14,026 nucleotides of DNA from Lysobacteraceae bacterium UBA6001 (GTDB lineage Bacteria > Pseudomonadota > Gammaproteobacteria > Xanthomonadales > Xanthomonadaceae). A program made the position numbers and the translations under genes. Below are positions 1-6,143 of the stretch, piece by piece. Position 1 is the first letter of the stretch, and each line of letters opens with the position of its first letter. The DNA lies in contig DJAN01000055.1 in NCBI GenBank assembly GCA_002429615.1, forward strand, positions 1 to 14,026, written 5' to 3'. The notes beneath the pieces were generated by a model. It was not told the origin of the DNA and ran no database searches. It saw only the letters and a program-made list of their open reading frames with translations.

Positions 1-2
1 GA

Positions 3-1052
3 GGGGCCGCGCGCGGCGCGGCGCAGAGCCTGGACCGCGGGCTGCCGGTGCTGGAAACCCGCATCTCGCTGATCCGCCCTGACTCGCCCTACTACCGCGG
101 GCAGTCGGCGGTGGCGGCGGTGCGCGCCGGCGCCACGCTGGAGGACATCGCGCGGCTGCTGTGGGATTGCGGCGAGCAGGACCCGTTCGCCGCGCCGTTC
201 GCCACCGCGTGGCCGGCGCGTGTCGAAGGCGTGGCGATGGACGCCGGGCTGCCGCCGATCGAACGCGCACTGGCCTGCATCCCGCTGCTCGCGCTGGAAG
301 TACGCCAGGCGTTCAACCCGGCGCTGCCGGTGCGGCGCGAGATCGCCGCCACCCTGCTGCGCCACAACGCCGCGTTGCTGGTGGCGCGCGTGCCGGACGC
401 GCGGCCCGTGCATGAACTGCTCGCCGATACTTGGTGCCCCGGCGATGCCGCGTTCGCCGACCTGGTGCGCGCGGCGCTGGTGCTGTGCGCGGACCATGAA
501 CTGAATGTCTCGGCGTTCGCCGCGCGCGTGGTCGCCTCCACCGGGGCGCATCTGCATGCGACGGTGTGCGCGGGTTTGTCCGCGCTGTCGGGCCCACGCC
601 ACGGCGGCGCGACGATGCGTGCCTATGCCCTGCTGCGCGATGCGCTGGACAGTGGCGACCCGGCCGGCTTCATCGCCCATCGCTGGCAGCGCGGCGAAGA
701 CCTGCCCGGCTTCGGCCATGTGCTGTATCCGCAGGGGGATCCGCGCGGTGCCGAGGTGCTGCGCCGGCTGCGCGAGGTGCGCGCGGACTGGCCAGCGATG
801 GCGCACGTGGAAACGGTGATCGCCGCCGCAGAGGAAGCCAGCGGCCAGCATCCGAACATCGACGGCCTGCTCGCCGCGCTGTGCTTCGTGCATGGCCTGC
901 CGGCCGCGCCGGCGCTGGTGCTGTTCGCCGCTGGCCGCCTCGCCGGCTGGCTGGCGCATGCGCAGGAGCAGCAGGCGCTGGGCACGCTGATCCGGCCGCG
1001 GGCGCGCTATACCGGGCTGCCGCCGGGCGGCATCGAGGAGACTGCGGGCTGA
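3..1052 (+). CDS. Citrate synthase-like protein of the helix-turn-helix type, 5' end outside the window
   Basis: The frame is open from the left edge, so the start lies upstream. The residues before the first internal Met (48) read GAAQSLDRGLPVLETRI, which resembles the linker that follows an N-terminal MerR-like helix-turn-helix in one citrate synthase subfamily. Counting from that Met, the citrate synthase active-site trio is visible: His150 in ADHELNVSAF, His224 in GFGHVLYPQGDPRG, and Asp272 in PNIDGLLAA. The C-terminal GRLAGWLAHAQEQ and LIRPRARYTG blocks are also typical of the fold. The family condenses acetyl-CoA with oxaloacetate or a related 2-oxoacid. After His224 the usual Arg of GHRVY is Val, so the substrate may not be plain oxaloacetate. 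The gene ends in TGA, 59 bases before the next gene. The fold is sure; the helix-turn-helix part and the substrate are inference. Confidence 0.85.
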   Translation, partial: GAARGAAQSLDRGLPVLETRISLIRPDSPYYRGQSAVAAVRAGATLEDIARLLWDCGEQDPFAAPFATAWPARVEGVAMDAGLPPIERALACIPLLALEVRQAFNPALPVRREIAATLLRHNAALLVARVPDARPVHELLADTWCPGDAAFADLVRAALVLCADHELNVSAFAARVVASTGAHLHATVCAGLSALSGPRHGGATMRAYALLRDALDSGDPAGFIAHRWQRGEDLPGFGHVLYPQGDPRGAEVLRRLREVRADWPAMAHVETVIAAAEEASGQHPNIDGLLAALCFVHGLPAAPALVLFAAGRLAGWLAHAQEQQALGTLIRPRARYTGLPPGGIEETAG

Positions 1053-1111
1053 AGTTTGCGGCCTGACCGCGCCGGTCCGTAAGCTGCGCGGCACCTCCTC
1101 AAGGTCTCGCC

Positions 1112-1486
1112 ATGATCGCCTCGCCCGACCTGCCCCTGGACGACCTGATGCCCTGGCTGTTCGCGCTGTGGGCCGCCTGCGGCGTGGGCGCCTTCCTGTT
1201 CTTCCGTCGCAGCCGCAACGCGCGGCACAAGCGTGCGTTGTGGAACGGCCTGATGATCGGCGGCAACGCGGTGTTCATCGGCGTCGCCTGGCTGGCCGGC
1301 GCCCCGGGCTATTTCATCGCCCTGGCCGCGGTGGTGGCGGTGATCGGCGCGCGCCGCAGCATGGCGATGACGCGGTTCTGCGACGCCTGCGGCGGCAACC
1401 ACTTCCCGATGGACGGGCAGCCGCAGGACGCCTGCCGCCACTGTGGCGCCTCGCTGCAGGCCGGCCGCCCGCCCACCGTGCGCTGA
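1112..1486 (+). CDS. Small inner-membrane protein with C-terminal zinc ribbon, function unknown
   Basis: This 124-residue protein is not one I can name. It has hydrophobic stretches at about residues 12-31 and 46-79; the second is long enough for two passes with a short Gly-Ala-Pro-Gly turn, giving two or three membrane segments. A basic loop (RRSRNARHKR) follows the first segment and should face the cytoplasm. The C-terminus carries two CxxC pairs, Cys90/Cys93 and Cys108/Cys111, spaced like a zinc ribbon. An AAGG sequence seven bases before the ATG is a plausible ribosome binding site. It lies between two unrelated + strand genes with gaps of 59 and 66 bases, and no functional link to either is evident. 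Membrane location and zinc binding are inferred from sequence only. Confidence 0.75.
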   Translation: MIASPDLPLDDLMPWLFALWAACGVGAFLFFRRSRNARHKRALWNGLMIGGNAVFIGVAWLAGAPGYFIALAAVVAVIGARRSMAMTRFCDACGGNHFPMDGQPQDACRHCGASLQAGRPPTVR

Positions 1487-1552
1487 GCCCGCCGCGGGCA
1501 TGTTCACCCGGCTGCGGTAGGATCGGCGTCCCACCCCAGGCACGCCGCCCCG

Positions 1553-2323
1553 ATGCCCAGGCACTCGACCGGTCAGGCCCTCGGCACGCTGGTGCATGCC
1601 GAATGCAACGCGATCCTGCGCGCGTTGCGTGGGAAGAAGGCGGTGCATGCGCGGGTACACGAGGCGCGCAAGGCGATCCGGCGCACCCGTGCGCTGCTCG
1701 CGCTGGCCGAAGATGGCGATGCGCCGTTCGATGTCGGCCCGGCGGAACGCATCCTGCGCCGGGTGGGCGATGGCTTGTCGCGGTTGCGCGATGCGCACGC
1801 GGCCATCGAGACCGCACGCGCGGTCGGCAAGGACACGTCACCCAAACCGTGGCGCCCGGTGGTGGAGGCGCTGCGCGAGCGTTCGGCGCTGATGGTGGCG
1901 CACGAGCTGCAACTGGATCCGGGCTTCATGCGGCGCGCGGCGACGGTCGAAGGCGCGCGGCACTATCTCGATCAACTGCCGTGGCCGGAACTGACCGGCA
2001 AGCAGGTACGCGAAGGACTGCAACGCCAGCGCCAGCGGGTGGAACGCGCGGCGCGGCGCGCGGGCAAGCATGCCGATGCGGAAAGCCTGCATCGCTGGCG
2101 GCGCAAGGTGCGGCGGCTGCGCATGCAGGTGGAGGCGATGCCGAAGATCCGCGGCGGCGGCGCGAAGACCGCCAGCGCACCGAAGTCGAAGGCGCTGCAC
2201 AAGCTCAGCGATGCGTTGGGGCGCGAGCAGGACCTGCATGTGCTGGATCGGCTGCTGCGCAGGTTGCCGGAGATCGCTGAGCGCAAGGCGTTGCGGGCGG
2301 CGTTGGCGACGTTGCGGCAGTAG
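1553..2323 (+). CDS. CHAD domain-containing protein
   Basis: The 256-residue protein is almost entirely one CHAD domain (conserved histidine alpha-helical domain). The two half-repeats are visible: VHEARKAIRRTRALL with His36, and LHRWRRKVRRLRMQ with His180, each followed by a helix ending in an acidic turn (LSRLRDAHAA near 76-84 and DALGREQDLHVL near 220-231). It is rich in Arg and Lys. CHAD domains are known to bind inorganic polyphosphate through basic surfaces and occur alone or fused to a CYTH triphosphatase; here no CYTH domain is present. No signal peptide or membrane segment is seen, so it should be cytoplasmic or polyphosphate-granule associated. A TAGGAT sequence at 1518-1523 could be a -10 box, but no convincing -35 accompanies it and the ribosome binding site is weak. 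Confidence 0.85.
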   Translation: MPRHSTGQALGTLVHAECNAILRALRGKKAVHARVHEARKAIRRTRALLALAEDGDAPFDVGPAERILRRVGDGLSRLRDAHAAIETARAVGKDTSPKPWRPVVEALRERSALMVAHELQLDPGFMRRAATVEGARHYLDQLPWPELTGKQVREGLQRQRQRVERAARRAGKHADAESLHRWRRKVRRLRMQVEAMPKIRGGGAKTASAPKSKALHKLSDALGREQDLHVLDRLLRRLPEIAERKALRAALATLRQ

Positions 2324-2371
2324 GCGCGGGATGAAGGGCTGCGGATGGCGCGCAGGTGCGCATGGCTGCCG

Positions 2372-2395
2372 GTCGCGGCTGAAGCCGCTCCTACA
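2372..2395 (-). repeat. REP-type repeat, copy 1
   Basis: On the - strand this reads TGTAGGAGCGGCTTCAGC followed by CGCGAC, a small imperfect hairpin (GCGGC-TTCA-GCCGC) with the GTAG-type head known from extragenic palindromes of pseudomonads and xanthomonads. It lies in the 92-base gap between the convergent CHAD gene and the small membrane protein. A second copy at 11303-11326 matches at 21 of 24 positions in the opposite orientation. Confidence 0.75.
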
Positions 2396-2415
2396 AGGGA
2401 AAGCCCGGTTGTCAG

Positions 2416-2760
2416 CTAGCGCCTGCGCGCGCGGCGCCAGACGCGGCCGATGATCGCCACGCCAAACGAAGTCACGCCCAGCGACAGCGCATACAGCAGC
2501 GCGATCTCGTCCCAGAACACCCACGGCGAGCGCGCCGCGCTGGCCTCCAGGCCGCCCAGCGCACGCGTGCGGTAATGCACCACGCCGGCGGAGACATCGC
2601 CGATCACCGCCCAGGCGCCCACCGCGCCGACCAGCAGGCAGGCCACGCCCGTGCCCAGCGGCATGTTGCGCAGGCGCGGTTGGAACAGGCGAAGGAACAA
2701 GATGCCCAACAACAGGGCCAATGGCGGGAAGGCGAACCCCAACAACGTGGCAGGATTCAT
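2416..2760 (-). CDS. Small hypothetical membrane protein with three predicted helices
   Basis: I do not recognise this 114-residue protein. Hydrophobic segments lie at about residues 5-26, 36-58 and 86-107. Basic patches follow the first (RLFQPRLR) and the third (RVWRRARRR at the C-terminus), suggesting both ends of that pattern are cytoplasmic. The loop between helices 2 and 3 (about 59-85) carries HYRTRALGGLEA. There are no cysteine pairs or catalytic motifs. An AAGGA sequence seven bases upstream of the ATG is a good ribosome binding site, supporting this start. It lies downstream of tRNA-Val on the same strand but is separated from it by a terminator, so it should have its own promoter; I saw no clear one in the 87 bases between. 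Confidence 0.7.
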   Translation of the reverse strand: MNPATLLGFAFPPLALLLGILFLRLFQPRLRNMPLGTGVACLLVGAVGAWAVIGDVSAGVVHYRTRALGGLEASAARSPWVFWDEIALLYALSLGVTSFGVAIIGRVWRRARRR

Positions 2761-2847
2761 GAATCGTCCTTGCGCGGATGCGCGGATGCGGTGGGACCAC
2801 GGGCGAACGATGGCATGGCCCGCCGCCCCTCCCGGTGGCCGGCCACG

Positions 2848-2871
2848 AAAAAGCCGGCCCTCGGGCCGGCT
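2848..2871 (-). terminator. Rho-independent terminator of tRNA-Val
   Basis: On the - strand an eight-base-pair or longer GC stem (AGCCGGCC-CGAG-GGCCGGCT) is followed directly by five T residues (2848-2852). It lies 15 bases after the tRNA 3' end. The other strand has a looser T-rich tail, so some activity in the other direction is possible. Confidence 0.88.
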
Positions 2872-2886
2872 CTTCTTTCGCGACGA

Positions 2887-2961
2887 TGGTGGGCGGTGCA
2901 GGGATCGAACCTGCGACCCTTGCCGTGTGAAGGCAATGCTCTACCGCTGAGCTAACCGCCC
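2887..2961 (-). tRNA. tRNA-Val (anticodon CAC), CCA encoded
   Basis: The - strand folds into a complete 75-base tRNA including the 3' CCA. The acceptor stem is GGGCGGT/ACCGCCC, the D arm GCTC/GAGC, the anticodon arm TTGCC-TTCACAC-GGCAA, the variable loop is five bases, and the T arm GCAGG-TTCGATC-CCTGC. The anticodon CAC, with T before and A after, reads the valine codon GUG, which is heavily used in this GC-rich DNA. A sigma70 promoter lies just upstream and a terminator just downstream, so it is a single-gene transcription unit. Confidence 0.96.
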
Positions 2962-2978
2962 GATGTCGCGAGCCGCCC

Positions 2979-3006
2979 ATTATAGGCGATCACGCAAAGC
3001 CGTCAA
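2979..3006 (-). promoter_or_regulatory. Sigma70 promoter of tRNA-Val
   Basis: On the - strand TTGACG and TATAAT are separated by 16 bases, a near-consensus sigma70 promoter. The -10 box ends 18 bases before the tRNA 5' end, leaving a short leader. It lies in the 67-base gap between the tRNA and the pilZ stop codon. Confidence 0.88.
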
Positions 3007-3023
3007 GGCATCGCGATGATGCC
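3007..3023 (-). other. Stem-loop directly after pilZ
   Basis: A six-base-pair stem (GGCATC/GATGCC, five-base loop) starts five bases after the pilZ stop codon. It has no T tract; the sequence after it is the -35 box of the tRNA promoter. It may mark the mRNA 3' end of the mltG-tmk-holB-pilZ unit. Confidence 0.4.
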
Positions 3024-3028
3024 CGCGG

Positions 3029-3382
3029 CTACATCGTGTGGGTCGGCTTGTCCGAATTGAGCAGGCCCGCCAGCAGGGTCTCGATGCGGTTGCGCACCGC
3101 CTCGCCCTCCGGCCCGTCGGCCAGCTGCACGCCGATGCCGGCGGCACGGTTGCCCTGCGCACCGGCCGGCGTGGCCCAGATCACCTTGCCGGCGACCGGC
3201 AGGCGTTCGCTGGACTCAGGCAGCGTCAGCAGCAGGAAGACCTCGTCGCCGAGGAAATAGCGCTTCGGGGTCGGGACGAAGATGCCGCCGTTTTTCACGA
3301 ACGGCATGTAGGCGCTGTACAGCGCCGCCTTGTCCTTCACCGCCAGGGACAGGATGCCCTGGCGCGCGTTTGTTGCACTCAT
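3029..3382 (-). CDS. pilZ: Type IV pilus assembly protein PilZ
   Basis: The 117-residue protein matches PilZ of the Xanthomonas type from end to end (for example AALYSAYMPFVKNGGIFVPT, GDEVFLLLTLP and AAGIGVQL). It is a single cytoplasmic beta-barrel domain. Unlike c-di-GMP-binding PilZ domains it lacks the RxxxR and D/NxSxxG motifs; the Xanthomonas homologue is known to work by protein contacts with FimX and the pilus ATPase PilB in pilus assembly. The ATG overlaps the holB stop in ATGA, and AGGGG eight bases upstream is a good ribosome binding site, so this start is firm and translation is probably coupled to holB. It is the last gene of its unit. In pseudomonads tatD often follows; here a tRNA gene does. 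Confidence 0.93.
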   Translation of the reverse strand: MSATNARQGILSLAVKDKAALYSAYMPFVKNGGIFVPTPKRYFLGDEVFLLLTLPESSERLPVAGKVIWATPAGAQGNRAAGIGVQLADGPEGEAVRNRIETLLAGLLNSDKPTHTM

Positions 3383-4341
3383 CGTGTATCCCCTTTACGT
3401 ACTGGCCGATCCCCATCGCGCCAGGCAAGCAACAGTTCCGCCACCGCCAGGTCCGCGCGCACCGTGGTGCGCAACAGGTCACGGGTGCGATTGGCGGCAT
3501 CGAACCAGACGGCCAGCTTGTGCAATCGCGCCGGCTCGGTCAAGCCACCGGACGCCTGCGCGAGCACCAGGTCCGCCGCATGCCGCAGGCGCGCGTCGGC
3601 GTGTTCGTCGCCGGTCCAGCGCGTGGCCAGCTCCACCGCGCCGGCACGCCCGGCGGCGAGTTGTTCCAGATCGCTGGCCACCTGGCGACGCAAGGCCAGG
3701 CCATCGTCGCGCAGCCACTGCGCGGCCAGCCCGGGATGGCCGCGCGCGGCATCCAGCGCTTCTTCCACCGCGGCCGCGGCGAAGCCTTGCGCACGCAGCC
3801 AGTCCAGGGCTTCCTGGCGCGGCGGCAGTTTCAGCTCCAGGCGCTGGCAGCGGCTGCGCACCGTGGCCGGCAACCGCGCCGGCTCGGCACTGAGCAGCCA
3901 CAGATAACGGCCGGGCGCCGGCTCTTCCAGCGTTTTCAGCAGCGCGTTGCAGGCGGCGCGGTTGATCGCGTCGGCCGGATCGATGATCACCACCTGGGCC
4001 ACGCCGTACTGCGGCGTGAGCGCCAGCTTCTGCGAGACCTCGCGGATCTGCTCGATGATGATCTCGGTGCGCAGCTTGTCGCCGGTGCGGTTGGGAATGA
4101 ACGACACCACGTGCAGGTCGGGGTGGGTGCCCGCGGCGATCAGCTGCGCGCTGCGCGCACTGGCCGCTTCGCCGCCCTGCCCCAGCACATGCGTGGCCAG
4201 GCGCATGGCCAGCGCACGCTTGCCCAGCCCGGCCGGGCCACACAGCAGCAGGCCATGGCCGAGGCGGCCGGCATCCAGCGCAGCCACGGTCTGGTCATAG
4301 GCGCGCTGCTGCCAGGGCGCGAAGGTCGCCTCGCCGCTCAT
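3379..4341 (-). CDS. holB: DNA polymerase III delta' subunit
   Basis: The 320-residue protein is the delta' subunit of the clamp loader, which helps load the beta sliding clamp onto primed DNA. A P-loop-like GPAGLGK lies at 35-41, a Walker B-like VVIIDPADAIN at 117-127, NALLKTLEEP at 132-141 and the clamp-loader SRC motif at 163-165. The C-terminal half is helical and poorly conserved, as expected for the collar domain. The four zinc-binding cysteines that E. coli delta' has between residues 50 and 65 are absent; the only cysteines are 34, 131 and 165. Length is close to the usual 320-340. It overlaps tmk upstream and pilZ downstream by ATGA, so the three are translationally linked. Confidence 0.93.
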   Translation of the reverse strand: MSGEATFAPWQQRAYDQTVAALDAGRLGHGLLLCGPAGLGKRALAMRLATHVLGQGGEAASARSAQLIAAGTHPDLHVVSFIPNRTGDKLRTEIIIEQIREVSQKLALTPQYGVAQVVIIDPADAINRAACNALLKTLEEPAPGRYLWLLSAEPARLPATVRSRCQRLELKLPPRQEALDWLRAQGFAAAAVEEALDAARGHPGLAAQWLRDDGLALRRQVASDLEQLAAGRAGAVELATRWTGDEHADARLRHAADLVLAQASGGLTEPARLHKLAVWFDAANRTRDLLRTTVRADLAVAELLLAWRDGDRPVRKGDTR

Positions 4342-5003
4342 GCCTCGGTGTCCCCGATGAAGACCGCGACGGTGCGCGCGACTTCGGCGGCCACCCCCAT
4401 CGGCGGCTGGTTGGCGTCGATCACCTTGATGCGTTCCGGGTAGGCCTGCGCGCGCGCGCGGAAACCGGCGCGCACCCGCTGGAAGAAGTCATCGTGCTCG
4501 CTTTCGATGCGGTCCGGCCACAGATCGCGGCCAGTGGTGCGGGCGCGGCCGATGCCGACATCGAGGTCGAGCAGCAGGGTCAGCCCAGGCTGCAGCCCGA
4601 CCACGCGGCGCTCCAGGTCGGCGATCCAGGCCGCGTCCAGGCCCCGGCCCTCGCCCTGGTAGGCGTAGCTGGAATCGGTGAAGCGGTCGCTGACCACGAA
4701 CGCGCCGCGCTGCAGCGCCGGGCGGATCACCTCGCGCACATGCTGCGCGCGCGCGGCGAACACCAGCAGCAGTTCCGCCTCGGCGGCCAGCGGCTCGGTC
4801 ACCGGCAGCGCCGGGGTGTGGTTGAGCACCATCTCGCGGATGCGCTCGGCCAGCGGCGTGCCGCCCGGTTCGCGGGTCAGCACCACCTCATGGCCGTGCG
4901 CCTGCAGGCAGTCGCGGATGGCGCCGATCGCGGTGCTCTTGCCCGCGCCCTCGCCGCCTTCCAGGCTGATGAAACGCGGATGCTGCAGCAGGGCCGGGCT
5001 CAT
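4338..5003 (-). CDS. tmk: Thymidylate kinase
   Basis: The enzyme phosphorylates dTMP to dTDP with ATP, the step shared by de novo and salvage dTTP synthesis in the cytoplasm. The 221 residues show the P-loop EGGEGAGKST (15-24), the dTMP-binding REPGGTPLAE (44-53), the DR motif DRFTDSSYAYQGEGR (106-120) and an Arg-rich LID near 153-165 (RARTTGRDLWPDR). A LID with basic residues combined with a P-loop lacking an extra Arg is the E. coli-like type II pattern. The start overlaps the mltG stop and the end overlaps the holB start, both as ATGA. No strong ribosome binding site precedes the ATG, which fits coupling to mltG translation. Confidence 0.96.
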   Translation of the reverse strand: MSPALLQHPRFISLEGGEGAGKSTAIGAIRDCLQAHGHEVVLTREPGGTPLAERIREMVLNHTPALPVTEPLAAEAELLLVFAARAQHVREVIRPALQRGAFVVSDRFTDSSYAYQGEGRGLDAAWIADLERRVVGLQPGLTLLLDLDVGIGRARTTGRDLWPDRIESEHDDFFQRVRAGFRARAQAYPERIKVIDANQPPMGVAAEVARTVAVFIGDTEA

Positions 5004-6079
5004 GGCGTCGTCACCGGTGCTTCGGCCTGGGTCTGGCGACGGCGCTGCAGGTAACGCGCGACGGCGGCGGTATGGCCGGCGTAGTCGTCGGAGAACGCAT
5101 GCGCGCCGCTGCCATCGCCGACGGCGACGAAGTACAGCGCGCTGCCTGGCGCCGGGCGGACCGCGGCGTCCAGCGCGGCGCGGCCGGGCATCGCGATCGG
5201 GGTCGGGGTCAGGCCGGTGCGGGTATAGGTGTTGTACGGCGTGTCGGTGTCCAGGTCGCGGCGGCGGATATTGCCGTCGTAACCGCTGCCGAGGCCGTAG
5301 ATGACGCTCGGGTCGGTCTGCAGCTTCATCCCGATCTTCAGGCGGCGCGCGAACACGCCGGCGATCTGCGGACGTTCGGCGGCCAGTGCGGTTTCCTTCT
5401 CCACGATAGAGGCGAGGATCAGCGCCTCGTCGGCGCTGCGCAGCGGCAGGTCGTCGGCGCGGCGCGCCCAGGCGTCGTCCAGCGCGGCCTGCATGGCCTT
5501 GTGCGCGCGCGCCAGCACGTCCAGGTCACTGTCGCCACGCTGGTACAGGTAGGTCTCGGGCAGGAAGCGCCCTTCCGGATGCTGCCCGGCGAAGCCGAGC
5601 CGGGCCATCAGCGCGGCATCGTCCAGGTCGGCGGTGACATGTTCGAGCGGCGTGGCGGCATTGAGCGCGGCACGCAGCTGGCGGATGTTCCAGCCTTCCA
5701 CCAGGGTGAAGCGGTACTGGATGACCCGGCCATCGCGCATGCGGGTGAGCAGGTCACGCGGGCTCAGCGGCGGCTGCAATGCGTATTCGCCGACCTTGAT
5801 ATGCCCGGCCGCACCGACCTGCCGCGCCAGCAGCAGCCAGTTGCTGTCATGGCCGGCATCGATGCCGGCCTGGCGCAGCTTGCGCAGCACGCCGCGCACC
5901 GAATCGCCCGGCGCCACCACCACGCTGGGCGCCTGCGCGGCCAACGGGGTATCGGCGAAACGCTGATGGTCCTGCCACAACCAGGCGGCGGCACCCACGG
6001 CCAGCACGGCCAGTGCCAGCAGCACCGCCACTATGCTCAGACATCCACGTTTCGCCCCGGCCACGGCCACCTCGGTCAT
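5000..6079 (-). CDS. mltG: Endolytic murein transglycosylase MltG
   Basis: MltG is an inner-membrane lytic transglycosylase that cuts nascent glycan strands and so sets their length. With the ATG at 6079 the protein has 359 residues: a short cytoplasmic tail, one membrane helix (about 13-35), a LysM-like region (about 50-100), and the catalytic YceG domain. The catalytic Glu is in ASIVEKET (Glu227), followed by the family signature around GMKLQTDPSVIYGLG and PYNTYTRTGLTPTPIAMPG. An in-frame GTG at 6127 would add 16 Arg-rich residues; I prefer the ATG because the tail length then suits a membrane anchor, although AGAAG lies very close to it. The stop overlaps tmk in ATGA. Gene choice is sure, the start less so. 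Confidence 0.93.
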   Translation of the reverse strand: MTEVAVAGAKRGCLSIVAVLLALAVLAVGAAAWLWQDHQRFADTPLAAQAPSVVVAPGDSVRGVLRKLRQAGIDAGHDSNWLLLARQVGAAGHIKVGEYALQPPLSPRDLLTRMRDGRVIQYRFTLVEGWNIRQLRAALNAATPLEHVTADLDDAALMARLGFAGQHPEGRFLPETYLYQRGDSDLDVLARAHKAMQAALDDAWARRADDLPLRSADEALILASIVEKETALAAERPQIAGVFARRLKIGMKLQTDPSVIYGLGSGYDGNIRRRDLDTDTPYNTYTRTGLTPTPIAMPGRAALDAAVRPAPGSALYFVAVGDGSGAHAFSDDYAGHTAAVARYLQRRRQTQAEAPVTTP

Positions 6080-6143
6080 TCTTCTGCGTCGCGCAGGATA
6101 CCGTGCGCGGCACGATTCCCGAACCACGCCGCGTCCACGATGC

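Noticed and set aside
1057..1085. Promoter TTGCGG-18-TAAGCT before the zinc-ribbon gene
   Set aside because: Both boxes match the consensus poorly and the spacing is long; not strong enough to annotate.
2772..2787. Tandem GCGCGGAT duplication before the small membrane protein
   Set aside because: Two copies of eight bases in GC-rich DNA are easily due to chance and match no known signal.
1838..2980. Long - strand open frame of 380 codons
   Set aside because: It runs antisense through the CHAD gene, through a REP repeat and the tRNA; it is an effect of high GC content.
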